Virus record (IMG/VR): IMGVR_UViG_3300020021_000016 | Location: 1 to 55,005 of that record | From: a virus | Reading direction: 5' to 3' (one strand) | DNA: 55,005 bases | Part shown: positions 25,681 through 33,738 of the stretch, piece by piece | How the letters are laid out: each line of letters opens with the position of its first letter | How positions within the stretch are numbered: the first letter of the stretch is position 1 | Made by a program: the position numbers and the translations under genes | The notes under the pieces: generated by a model | Seen by the model: only the letters and a program-made list of their open reading frames with translations | Database searches by the model: none | What the model was told of the DNA's origin: nothing

Positions 25681-27195
25681 ATGCCGAGCCCTGGCCTGAA
25701 TCCCGAAGGCTTCGAGATCGAGACGATTCCGGACCTCGTCACGGACCAGACTCAGCAGCTGCAGCTCGAATTCGGTCAGAGCATCCTCAAGCCGAAGACG
25801 TTCCTGACGTTCATGGTCGGCATCGTCGCGACGATCGCCGGCAAGGTGTGGGAGCAGCTCGAGGTGCTCTACGACGCGTGGAACCCCGACAAGGCGAACG
25901 GCGTGGCGCTCGAGGACCTCTCGCTCGTCACGGGCACGTTCAAGAAGTTTGCGGCGCCGTCGAAGGCGACCGTGACGTTCTGCGGCGACGACGGCTTCGT
26001 GGTCACCACCGGCACGCTCGTCGCGACCAGCGGGGGTCCGCGCTTCCAGACAATCAGCAACGTCATCGTCACCGCGCTCGACGCGTGGACGATCAGCTCG
26101 GCGTACTCGAAAGGCGACCGCGTGACGAACGCGAGCCGCTGCTACCAATGCATCACGGCAGGTGTGAGCGCGGGATCGGGTGGACCGACGACCACAACGG
26201 ACGACATCACCGATGGCACAGCGCACTGGATCTACCTCGGCGAGGGCACGGCGGCCGTTGACGCGACCATGCTGTCGCTCGACAATGGACCGATCGTCGC
26301 GGTCGCCGGCGACCTGACCGACATCGTCACGCCCGTCGGCGGCCTCAACAGCGCGCGCAACATCGCGGACGCCGCGCTCGGCAACCTCGACCAGACCGAC
26401 GAGGAGCTTCGGCTGACGCGCGAGGCCGAGCTTCGGGGCCAATCGAAGAGCCCGGCCGACGCGGTGCGCGCGGCGCTCCTCAAGCTCGACAGCGTCACGA
26501 GCGTGACCGTGTTCACCAACCTGACGAACGTCGTGAACGTCGACGGCATGCCGCCGCACAGCCTCGAAGCGCTCGTGCTCGGCGGCGACGACCAGGACAT
26601 CTGGGATGCGCTGTGGGCGAACGTGGCGGGCGGCATCACGACAACCGGCACCGAAGTCGGTACGACGCTCGACAGTCAGGGCACGTCGCAGCCCGAGGCG
26701 TTCTCGCGCCCCGACGCGAAGCCCATCTTCGTCGACCTCACGCTGATCAAAGATCCGGCGTTCTACCCGGTCAACGGTGACGACCAGGTCTCGGTGGACG
26801 TCGTCGCGTTTGGCCGGCTCGGTGGCACCGGCAAGGACGCGGTCCCCTCGGCGCTCGGCGCGCAGGCGTTCCAGGTCAGCGGCGTTCTCGAGGTCCCGCA
26901 GGTCCTCATCTACACGGACGTCATCGGCGTGGCGGCCGCGTGGATTGCGACGCATGCGTACGTCGCCACGGTGGGTGCTCGCTCGGTCGTGACCAACGAT
27001 GGCGGTCGCGCGTACATCTGCATCACCGCGGGCGTGAGCGCGGGCGCTGGCGGACCCACGGGTGTCGGCCAGGACATCACGGACGGTGCCGCGCACTGGG
27101 CCTTCATCGGCGCGACGTTCGCGATCGGCACGCGCGAGCGCGCGACCTACGACATCGCGAACGTGAACATCCACAGCTCGGACGGTTTGCCATGA
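25681..27195 (+). CDS. Baseplate J-like protein with two inserted CBM-like modules
   Basis: 504 residues from ATG 25681. J-type features are LEDLSLVTG, a region TPVGGLNSARNIADAALGNLDQTDEELRLTREAEL, and ADAVRAALLKLDSVTSVTVFTN. Two homologous 50-60 residue modules are inserted: about 135-188 (WTISSAYSKGDRVTNASR, CITAGVSAGSGGPT, GTAHWIYLG) and near the C-terminus (WIATHAYVATVGARSVV, CITAGVSAGAGGPT, GAAHWAFIG). They resemble small carbohydrate-binding (CBM5/12-like) folds, which may help the baseplate grip host surface glycans. Confidence 0.85.
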   Translation: MPSPGLNPEGFEIETIPDLVTDQTQQLQLEFGQSILKPKTFLTFMVGIVATIAGKVWEQLEVLYDAWNPDKANGVALEDLSLVTGTFKKFAAPSKATVTFCGDDGFVVTTGTLVATSGGPRFQTISNVIVTALDAWTISSAYSKGDRVTNASRCYQCITAGVSAGSGGPTTTTDDITDGTAHWIYLGEGTAAVDATMLSLDNGPIVAVAGDLTDIVTPVGGLNSARNIADAALGNLDQTDEELRLTREAELRGQSKSPADAVRAALLKLDSVTSVTVFTNLTNVVNVDGMPPHSLEALVLGGDDQDIWDALWANVAGGITTTGTEVGTTLDSQGTSQPEAFSRPDAKPIFVDLTLIKDPAFYPVNGDDQVSVDVVAFGRLGGTGKDAVPSALGAQAFQVSGVLEVPQVLIYTDVIGVAAAWIATHAYVATVGARSVVTNDGGRAYICITAGVSAGAGGPTGVGQDITDGAAHWAFIGATFAIGTRERATYDIANVNIHSSDGLP

Positions 27196-28766
27196 CCTCG
27201 ACGCGCGCGCGACGGCTCTTCCACGCGGGCCTCGTCGTGCTCGTCGCCAGCGTGGCGGCCGGCGGCTACGTCGCCTGCGGCAGCGGCAACAGTCCGTCGA
27301 GCACCGACGGTGGCGTCGACCTGATGCATCGGTCGTCGGGACAGATCATCACGCCGCCTGGGCTCGGCCGCGTCGTCACGAGCGGCGGCATCCTCGCAGG
27401 CTCGGGCACGACGAGCAACCCGCTGACGGCGACGCTCTCGGTCTCGGGCTCGATCAGCGGCACGGGCTCTGCGGGCTCGCCGCTGACGAGCTCGAGCACG
27501 GTGACCACGACGAGCCCGGTCACGGGAACCGGGTCGGCGGGCGCGCCGGTCACGACGTCGTTCACGGAGACCGCACCGTTTGGCGGCACGGGCAGCGCCG
27601 GATCGCCGTTCGCGATCTCGACCAACGGCATCTCGAACACGCTGATCCGGCAGAGCACTGGCGTCTCGGTCATCGGTCGAAGCGCGAACTCGACCGGCAA
27701 CGTCGCCGACATCACCGCGTCATCAGACGGCCAGGTGCTCACGCGCGCGAGCGGCGCTCTGACGTGGGCCGACCCCGCGACGATCGTTCCATCGGTCGTC
27801 CCGTACATGGGGATCTTCGGGGACGGCTCCGACGGAGCTTGCAACTTCGACGGCTCCACGACTGTCGTCGGGTTCGCGCCGTCCGGATCCTCGCCGACGA
27901 TATACACGGTCAACAAAGATCTCAACTGCACGACCGCGACGGTGAGTAGCGGCGTCAAGGTCAGCTTCCAGGCGAACCCCGAGACGACCGGAGGCACGCA
28001 AGCCCATCGCCTGTTCGTGACCGGACTGCTGACCGTCAACGGCACGATCTCATCGAGTGGTGGAGCGGGCGCATCGCCGGGAACGGGCGGAGTTTCACAA
28101 CCGCCCAACCTTCAGGGCACGAACCCAGCGGGCGCTGGTCAAGGTGGTTCCAACGGGGCCGGCGGCGTTGGCAACCCGAACGGGTCGCACTGGTTTACGA
28201 CGCAAGCGGGTGGCACGGCTGGAGCCGTTGCGACTATCGGCGGCGCAGGCGCAGGCGGCACTGGTTTCTATGCCGGCGGTGGCGGAGGAGGTGGCAGTGG
28301 CTTCGCTGGCGGAGCCGGCGGAGGCATCACGAATTGCGGCAACTCGTGCGGCAATGGTCGTGATTTCCGAGCCGCGACAACAACCACCGGGATCGCAGTA
28401 GGTGGTGTTGGAGTATTTCTGTTTGGCGGTTCCGGGGGCGGTGGGGGTGGCGGTGATGGCTCTCTTGGTCCGACGCATCAAGGCGGTGGCGGTGGCGGTC
28501 AAGGCGGCTACGTGGGTTTGCTCGCGCATGATATCGGCGGAGGCGGTTCGATCAATGCGACTGGTGGAACAGGAGGAGGCGGCGCGACATCGTGCTCGCC
28601 AGGTTGTGGCGGCGGCGGTGGCGGCGGTGGCGGTACGATCGTCCTCGTCTACGCGACCGGCACGCCACCGACGACAAGCGTTGCTGGCGGTACCGGCGGA
28701 AGCGGTCACGGCACTGGCGGCAACGGCGGCGCGGGCGCACCCGGAAAAGTGATCCTCCTCCACTAG
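27192..28766 (+). CDS. Glycine-rich tail fibre with lipoprotein-like leader
   Basis: 524 residues, ATG overlapping the J stop. Residues 1-29 look like an export signal ending in YVAC (possible lipobox, C29) followed by GSGNSPSSTDGG. Thr/Ser-rich repeats (about 70-160) contain recurring GTGSAGSP. Then GIFGDGSDGACNFDG, VNKDLNCTTATV and FVTGLLTVNGTISSSGGAG match glycine-rich tail-fibre tips, ending in poly-Gly blocks and GTIVLVY. Likely host adhesin. The leader is odd for a virion protein; the first Met may not be used. Confidence 0.75.
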   Translation: MTSTRARRLFHAGLVVLVASVAAGGYVACGSGNSPSSTDGGVDLMHRSSGQIITPPGLGRVVTSGGILAGSGTTSNPLTATLSVSGSISGTGSAGSPLTSSSTVTTTSPVTGTGSAGAPVTTSFTETAPFGGTGSAGSPFAISTNGISNTLIRQSTGVSVIGRSANSTGNVADITASSDGQVLTRASGALTWADPATIVPSVVPYMGIFGDGSDGACNFDGSTTVVGFAPSGSSPTIYTVNKDLNCTTATVSSGVKVSFQANPETTGGTQAHRLFVTGLLTVNGTISSSGGAGASPGTGGVSQPPNLQGTNPAGAGQGGSNGAGGVGNPNGSHWFTTQAGGTAGAVATIGGAGAGGTGFYAGGGGGGGSGFAGGAGGGITNCGNSCGNGRDFRAATTTTGIAVGGVGVFLFGGSGGGGGGGDGSLGPTHQGGGGGGQGGYVGLLAHDIGGGGSINATGGTGGGGATSCSPGCGGGGGGGGGTIVLVYATGTPPTTSVAGGTGGSGHGTGGNGGAGAPGKVILLH

Positions 28767-28774
28767 GAGCGCGC

Positions 28775-29308
28775 ATGTTCATCAACGAGCAAAACGCGAA
28801 CCTCCGCCGGATCCCGATCATCGTGTACGACCTCGACGGTCTACCGAAGACGGGGCTGACGTACACGAACGCGGGCTCAGCGCATCAGATCCAGATCTCG
28901 ATCAACGGGGCAGCGCCCGTCGACGCAGCCGGTGCGATCGTCGAGAGCGGGCTCGGGCTCTACTACTACACGATGGATGCGAGCGAGATGACGTTGCTCG
29001 GCTTCATCGTCATCGTGCTCGCCGCGAAGGCTGGGACGTCACAGGCCGCGTTCGGTACGGACACGATCACGCTGCCCGATGGCTTGCACCGCGCGCCGAA
29101 CTCGATCCTCGACAACGCGACGTACAACACTCGGAAGTTCCTGACCGGCGCTCGCGTGCGCATCTTTGCCAGCCACACGGCGCTGGCTGCCGCAGTGGTC
29201 GGCCACGCCGACGGAGCTGACGGTGAGATCTATCGCTTCACGTACGTCGGCACGGACCGCGGCGATGGCGTGGCCGCAGACTTCACGATCGGGCAAGTCC
29301 TGCCGTGA
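28775..29308 (+). CDS. Tail-tip beta-sandwich protein
   Basis: 177 residues with taggag before ATG 28775. The start RRIPIIVYDLDGLPKTGLTYTNAGSAHQIQISINGAAPVDA and AAGAIVESGLGLYYYTMDASEM resemble Ig-like or BppU-like receptor-binding accessories. It lies right after the fibre. Function inferred from position only. Confidence 0.55.
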   Translation: MFINEQNANLRRIPIIVYDLDGLPKTGLTYTNAGSAHQIQISINGAAPVDAAGAIVESGLGLYYYTMDASEMTLLGFIVIVLAAKAGTSQAAFGTDTITLPDGLHRAPNSILDNATYNTRKFLTGARVRIFASHTALAAAVVGHADGADGEIYRFTYVGTDRGDGVAADFTIGQVLP

Positions 29309-29865
29309 GCTTGGGCCTCGCCACCGATGGCGTCTACTCGGGGACGGCGACAGCCACCGACGACACCGGTCCGCCGATGATCGCGATCATCTCGCCGACG
29401 TCAGGCGTGGCGCCCGGATCACCCGGCGGGTTCGCGGCCGACTTCCCGACGGCGTCGACGACGCCGATCGTCGTGCAGATCACCGACGACACCGGCATCG
29501 ACGTCGCGCTCATCACCGAGCTGGGCTCCCCGGACGAGGTGGTCGTGTTCCGCGAGAGCAACTTCCGCGGCCGCTTCACGATCGGCTCGACGCAGGTCCC
29601 GATCATCGGTGGCGCGGAGCTGCAGGTGAAGGAGACCGGCGGTTGGGCCGCTGCCACCGACCCGACGATGCAGCGCGTGATCACGCTGACGTTCGCGGTG
29701 GTCGACACCGTGGGCAACGCCGTTCTCGAGACGCACTCGTGGACGCTGCCGGCGAAGAACACGTCACCACCGCAGCCCGGCGGAGCGACGGACACGGACG
29801 AGCTCGAGCTCGCGACCGACGCGATCAATCTTCTGCCGTCGCAGTTCAGGAGCTTTGATCCGTGA
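29305..29865 (+). CDS. Hypothetical Ig-like tail protein
   Basis: 186 residues from GTG 29305. It has a beta-rich sequence with PPMIAIISPTSGVAPGSPGGFAADFP and a later TLTFAVVDTVGNAVLETHSW, resembling Ig-like/cadherin-like folds. The C-terminus is acidic. It sits between fibre and DUF2612-like genes and is probably a baseplate or fibre-attachment part. Confidence 0.5.
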   Translation: MSLGLATDGVYSGTATATDDTGPPMIAIISPTSGVAPGSPGGFAADFPTASTTPIVVQITDDTGIDVALITELGSPDEVVVFRESNFRGRFTIGSTQVPIIGGAELQVKETGGWAAATDPTMQRVITLTFAVVDTVGNAVLETHSWTLPAKNTSPPQPGGATDTDELELATDAINLLPSQFRSFDP

Positions 29866-30371
29866 GCAACGCCAACGAAAGATTGCTCGCGATCCTCGTC
29901 TCGCCGTTCCAGAAGCTGCAGGCCGTGATCAATGACTTCCGCACCAAGCGGAGCGTGCGCACGTCGGTCGGGCAGCAGCTCGAGATCGTCGGCTCGTACG
30001 TGAAGCAGGCGCGCGGCGCGATCGCGGACGATGACACCTACCGCCGGTACATCCAGGCCCGCGCGGCGGTCGATCGGTCGAGCGGCGTACCCGAGGACCT
30101 CATCCGAGTCGCGCAGCTCGTGCTTGGTGATGGCACCGCGGTGATCAAGGTGGCCTCGCCGGGGATCGCGACATTCACCGTCGACGTCACGAGCACGACG
30201 ATCGATCAGGCCACGGCGGACGCGCTGCTCGATTTGCTCGGCCAAGCGGTCAGCGGCGGAGTGCGGCTGGAACTAACGTATGCACTCGTCGCTCCGACGG
30301 CGGTGTTTCGCTACGACACCGGACCCGGATACGACGTCGGGCACTACGCCGGCGCAGGAGACAACACGTGA
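29862..30371 (+). CDS. Baseplate protein (DUF2612-like)
   Basis: 169 residues from GTG 29862. The start NERLLAILVSPFQKLQAVINDFRTKRSVRTSVGQQLEIVGSYVKQ and the DDTYRRYIQARAAVD motif fit DUF2612, a baseplate protein family (gpI/YmfQ-like) that closes the baseplate and holds fibres. Overlaps both neighbours by 4 bp. Confidence 0.68.
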   Translation: MSNANERLLAILVSPFQKLQAVINDFRTKRSVRTSVGQQLEIVGSYVKQARGAIADDDTYRRYIQARAAVDRSSGVPEDLIRVAQLVLGDGTAVIKVASPGIATFTVDVTSTTIDQATADALLDLLGQAVSGGVRLELTYALVAPTAVFRYDTGPGYDVGHYAGAGDNT

Positions 30372-30943
30372 GCACCAAACCATCCGAGTTGGTCAATTTC
30401 GATATCAACAACGTCAACGTGACGCGGCCTTCCGACGGCACGAAAGACAACGGCTACGCGACCAACGCCGTCCCGCCATCGGCCGAGCACAACTGGATCT
30501 TCCAGATGCTGTCGGCGTGGGTCGCGTGGCTGCAGCAGGGCCAGCACAACTACATCCCGGTCTTCACGTTCAACGATGCGACGCATCCGTGGGCGTACAC
30601 GATCGGCGCATCGATCAAGTCGAGCGGCAACGGTCATTGCTACGTCCCGATCGCCGCACGCGAGGGCGACACGCTCGAGTCGATCGTCATCGACCGGAAG
30701 GGCGACGCATCGGTGTCGTGCAACATCACGATCTTCGTCCAGTCGCACGATGGCTCGGCCGACGTCAGCGGCGGCGTCAACGATGTCACGCCGGCGGCGG
30801 CGCGCGTTGACCTGACCGCGAACGCGGGCAACACGGCCGGCTTCCTGCCGATCGTGATCCCGGCCGGCGGCACGCTCATGCTCGAGTTCGGCCCGACGGC
30901 AGCAAACTACGAAGTCTTCAACGTGCGCCCGGTCTGGGGCTAG
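30368..30943 (+). CDS. Tail fibre or tip protein
   Basis: 191 residues from GTG 30368. The start NVTRPSDGTKDNGYATNAVPPSAEHNWIFQMLSAWVAWLQQG is typical of short tail-fibre attachment segments. The second half is a beta-rich domain. This is the last + strand tail gene; its stop overlaps that of the opposite-strand lipoprotein (convergent). Confidence 0.6.
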   Translation: MSTKPSELVNFDINNVNVTRPSDGTKDNGYATNAVPPSAEHNWIFQMLSAWVAWLQQGQHNYIPVFTFNDATHPWAYTIGASIKSSGNGHCYVPIAAREGDTLESIVIDRKGDASVSCNITIFVQSHDGSADVSGGVNDVTPAAARVDLTANAGNTAGFLPIVIPAGGTLMLEFGPTAANYEVFNVRPVWG

Positions 30944-31233
30944 CGCGTCGGGTCTTCGTCGATGCAGTAGCAGATCGACGGGTGCTCGCGGTTCGGATCG
31001 CTGGGCCATGCGTACGTCCACGACCAGCAGAAGTGCTGCAGCTCGTCGCACGCGACTGCACACGTGTGGATCTCGGGCGAGCAGTAGCCGTCGCGGCCAT
31101 CGTGCATCGCGCACGAGTCGTAGTCGGCGCCGCAGCTCTCCGTGCCGGTCTCTTCGGCAAGCTGCGACTCACGCTCTGCACCGCCAACCATACAGCCCGC
31201 CATGCAGGTCGCGAGTAGGAACGCCGTCTTCAT
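30940..31233 (-). CDS. Cysteine-rich lipoprotein, moron candidate
   Basis: 97 residues starting at the Met of MKTAFLLATCMAGC, a signal with lipobox MAGC. The mature part has eight further Cys (SCGADYDSCAMHDGRDGYC, HTCAVACDE, HFCWSW, ICYC), suggesting a disulfide-bonded outer-membrane or periplasmic protein. It is the only minus-strand gene in the + arm, a classic position for lysogenic-conversion genes. A Met eight codons upstream is a less likely start. Confidence 0.65.
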   Translation of the reverse strand: MKTAFLLATCMAGCMVGGAERESQLAEETGTESCGADYDSCAMHDGRDGYCSPEIHTCAVACDELQHFCWSWTYAWPSDPNREHPSICYCIDEDPTR

Positions 31234-31367
31234 GCAGAACACCATCGGCACTCCCATCGTCGATGTCGGCTATCGGTGGGGTAGTCGACCTGACGCGAAT
31301 CGCTGCACCCGTTGGCATCAGAGATTCCCGGAGCCACCGGGTGAGCGAGCCCTAGCGTCGTCGCGCA
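31234..31367. promoter_or_regulatory. Divergent intergenic region
   Basis: A 134-bp gap between the starts of the - strand lipoprotein and the + strand coiled-coil gene; it should hold promoters for both. I see a small hairpin cccgg-agcca-ccggg at 31327-31341 but no clear -35/-10 pair on either strand. Confidence 0.3.
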
Positions 31368-32075
31368 GTGCCCGACGACAAGCGTCCACCCAAGCCCGGG
31401 TTCACACGCGACGACCGCGACCGGCATCCGCACAAGACGCCCCCCAAGGTCATCGCGGATCAGCTCGCGCGCTCGGGCGTGATCGATCCGGTCGTGCCGG
31501 CGAAGGCCGACGAAGCCCCGGAGTCGTGGGACTCGAGCTCGGCGCCGACGACGGCGGTCATGCCGAAGCCTCCCGTGACCGAGACGGTCATCGACGCGAT
31601 CAACCGCCGCACGCAAGAAACCAAGAACACCATCGCCTCGACCCTCTACGGCGTCGCGGCGCTGCGCACGGAGACACGCGCGGACAACCAGCACCTCACA
31701 GCTCGCGTCGATGCGCTCGTCACCGAGCTTGCCAACACCCGCGCCGAGCTCGCAGGGAGCATCGGGCAGAACGAAGCGATCATCAAACTGATCGAAGGTC
31801 AGAACGAGGCACGCGCCGCGCGCGAGCGCGAGAACCTCGAAGCGCGCACGCGCAGCGGCATGATGAAGTTGGCCGGCTTCACCGCAGAGACCGAGGTCAA
31901 GAAGGCCGACCAGCTCGCAGCGATCGAGGTCGCGAAGGCAGCCCGGCTGCTGACGCTGGGTGACGTCGCCGACGCGAAGAAGACCAAGCGTCAAGCGTTC
32001 CTTCAGCTCCTCGGCGCGTGCACCGGCACGGCGGTCATCACCGCGCTGATCACGTTCCTCTCGGGGCACTGCTGA
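31368..32075 (+). CDS. Coiled-coil protein with C-terminal membrane segment
   Basis: 235 residues from GTG 31368. The charged N-terminal part is basic and Pro-rich, followed by about 120 residues of heptad-like helix (INRRTQETKNTIASTLYGVAALRTE, LTARVDALVTELANTRAEL) and a hydrophobic C-terminal helix (LLGACTGTAVITALITFL). A tail-anchored membrane coiled coil, perhaps a spanin-like or receptor-linked lysis factor; no family recognised. Confidence 0.5.
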   Translation: MPDDKRPPKPGFTRDDRDRHPHKTPPKVIADQLARSGVIDPVVPAKADEAPESWDSSSAPTTAVMPKPPVTETVIDAINRRTQETKNTIASTLYGVAALRTETRADNQHLTARVDALVTELANTRAELAGSIGQNEAIIKLIEGQNEARAARERENLEARTRSGMMKLAGFTAETEVKKADQLAAIEVAKAARLLTLGDVADAKKTKRQAFLQLLGACTGTAVITALITFLSGHC

Positions 32076-32082
32076 TTGACCG

Positions 32083-32754
32083 ATGGCGAACTCCGACGAT
32101 GGGCGACCAGAAAAACCATCGCGACCACCGCCGCGATCGTCGCAGCCGTTGCGACGGCCGTCGTCGCCCCAATCCGTTGTCGAGATCCCCAAGGCGATCG
32201 CTATTCGCGGCGGCCAAACCGTCGGCGCGAGTCGAAACGCGGCGCCGAGGCCGGCGGCAGATCCGCAAGATGGGACCTACGCCGTCTACCCTCGATCGCG
32301 AGAGCTGATCGGCCAGCGCAAAGACAAGCTCGTCGCGTTTATCGATCATCCGCTCGGCGAGCGTGATGATCATGTGCTGCACGCGCAGAACATGGAGAAC
32401 GCCGGGAAGTGGGCTCGGTGGATCTTCCTTCAGACGCCGTTCGTCGTCCTGATCCCGTGGTGGCCGATGGCGGTGTTCATCACCGAGTCCGAGTACCAAG
32501 CGCGGATCCTGGGCGACCAGCTCTTGCTGATCCGTAAGGTCGCAAACGTGCTCGTCCAGTGCGGCGGTTACGTGTCGCCCCACATGCGCGAGCACGAGGA
32601 GCACGCGCGTCGCGTCGGCGTTCCGGTCGCGGCGTTGACGCAGTACGCGATCCCCGGGCCCTACGGTCCGTTGCCGCCCGAGTCGAGCGATCGAAGCTAT
32701 CACCGCGCGATCAAGGAGCTCTCGAAGGCGATGGACAACTCGCGGCCAACCTGA
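32083..32754 (+). CDS. Hypothetical protein with hydrophobic segment
   Basis: 223 residues. A Pro/Arg/Ser-rich disordered N-terminus (first 60 residues) is followed by RELIGQRKDKLVAFIDHPL and a strongly hydrophobic aromatic stretch (WIFLQTPFVVLIPWWPMAVF). No family recognised. It starts 7 bp after the previous stop. Confidence 0.45.
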   Translation: MANSDDGRPEKPSRPPPRSSQPLRRPSSPQSVVEIPKAIAIRGGQTVGASRNAAPRPAADPQDGTYAVYPRSRELIGQRKDKLVAFIDHPLGERDDHVLHAQNMENAGKWARWIFLQTPFVVLIPWWPMAVFITESEYQARILGDQLLLIRKVANVLVQCGGYVSPHMREHEEHARRVGVPVAALTQYAIPGPYGPLPPESSDRSYHRAIKELSKAMDNSRPT

Positions 32755-32793
32755 TTTTGGACTCGCCACGCTGCGAACCGCGAAAGGATCACC

Positions 32794-33081
32794 ATGCCCG
32801 ACCCGACTCCAGCGACGACGACCACGACCGATGCGACGAGCACGGCACCCGATGCCGGCGCGTCGACGGTCACAACGACCACCACGGTCAAGCCTGGATG
32901 GTCAACATCGGAACACGCGCTCACCGTGCTGGTCGCGTTCCTCGGCGCGTTCACGACGGCTGGCATCGTCGGCGATGGCTCGATCTACCTGCGCGTCGCC
33001 GGCATGATCCTCGTTGCGCTCACGACGCTCGGCTACCAGCAAAGCCGGGCCTCGGTGAAAAAGGCGGCCTCGAAGGCATGA
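32794..33081 (+). CDS. Holin-like membrane protein
   Basis: 95 residues with gaaagg before ATG 32794. The Thr-rich N-terminus is followed by two hydrophobic helices (ALTVLVAFLGAFTTAGIVG and LRVAGMILVALTTLGYQ) and a basic C-terminus. Size and topology fit a class II holin or a small membrane partner of lysis proteins. A second candidate is at 36307, nearer the endolysin. Confidence 0.5.
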   Translation: MPDPTPATTTTTDATSTAPDAGASTVTTTTTVKPGWSTSEHALTVLVAFLGAFTTAGIVGDGSIYLRVAGMILVALTTLGYQQSRASVKKAASKA

Positions 33082-33260
33082 AACGCCACGGCGAAGGCGC
33101 CGAGCTGCTCGTCGGTGGCTGGTTGACGCAGCGAGCCGCAGCTGACGCGCTCGGGATCAGCGTCCGCCAGCTCCATCTCCGGGCGGACGACGGGAAGATC
33201 GAATCGAAACACGTCGGGCCGGGCGTGCGGCTCTACAACGTCGGTCGGCGGGCAGCGTGA
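33078..33260 (+). CDS. Small HTH DNA-binding protein
   Basis: 60 residues, ATG overlapping the previous stop. LTQRAAADALGISVRQLHLRADDGKIESKHVGPGVRLY reads as a helix-turn-helix of the MerR/excisionase (HTH_17) type with a short wing. Possibly a late-gene regulator or a second directionality-type factor. Confidence 0.55.
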   Translation: MKRHGEGAELLVGGWLTQRAAADALGISVRQLHLRADDGKIESKHVGPGVRLYNVGRRAA

Positions 33261-33352
33261 TCCGCGGAGTCTTCCGAGGTCTCGCGATGACCCTGTTCGC
33301 TGTGCTGGCGCTCGCGTGGCTCGTGACACCTCGGCGCCGTCCTCCCCGCTGA
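33257..33352 (+). CDS. 31-residue hydrophobic peptide
   Basis: GTG 33257 overlaps the HTH stop, and the frame ends at 33352. The product has one hydrophobic segment (MTLFAVLALAWLVT) followed by a basic tail (PRRRPPR). The stop-start overlap is the only support; could be an antiholin-like or membrane micropeptide. Confidence 0.35.
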   Translation: MIRGVFRGLAMTLFAVLALAWLVTPRRRPPR

Positions 33353-33363
33353 AAGGTCTGTCC

Positions 33364-33738
33364 ATGCGTCTGCTCGCCCTCGTGTCGTGCGTGCTCCTCA
33401 CTTCCTCCGGTTGCTCGTGGTTCGAATCGAACGCGAAGACCGTCGAGCAATCGGCGTTCGACTGCGCCAAGGCCGACATCGGCCAGCTCGTCGGCGACCA
33501 GGGCCTGACACTGCTCGGTGACGTCGCGCAGATCGTCGCCGCGGGCGGTGACGGTTGGCAGGACGCTCTCACCAAGCTCGGCACCACCGTCGGCGAGGAG
33601 GCGCTCGCGTGTGCGGTCAAGGCGGTGTCGACCGTCTTCGCGTCGAAGCCGACCGGGCAGCAGAGCACAGCGGAATCCGCACAGGCGACGCGCGCGAGCG
33701 CGTCCATCGCGGCGCATCACTGGAAGTACGTCAAGTGA
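33364..33738 (+). CDS. Small lipoprotein
   Basis: 124 residues from ATG 33364 after gaaagg. The signal MRLLALVSCVLLTSSGC ends in an SSGC lipobox-like site (Cys 17), followed by a helical Ala-rich domain. It lies in the lysis-region neighbourhood but lacks the Pro-rich short form of Rz1, so it may be a lysogenic-conversion or envelope-modifying lipoprotein. The stop overlaps the next GTG. Confidence 0.6.
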   Translation: MRLLALVSCVLLTSSGCSWFESNAKTVEQSAFDCAKADIGQLVGDQGLTLLGDVAQIVAAGGDGWQDALTKLGTTVGEEALACAVKAVSTVFASKPTGQQSTAESAQATRASASIAAHHWKYVK

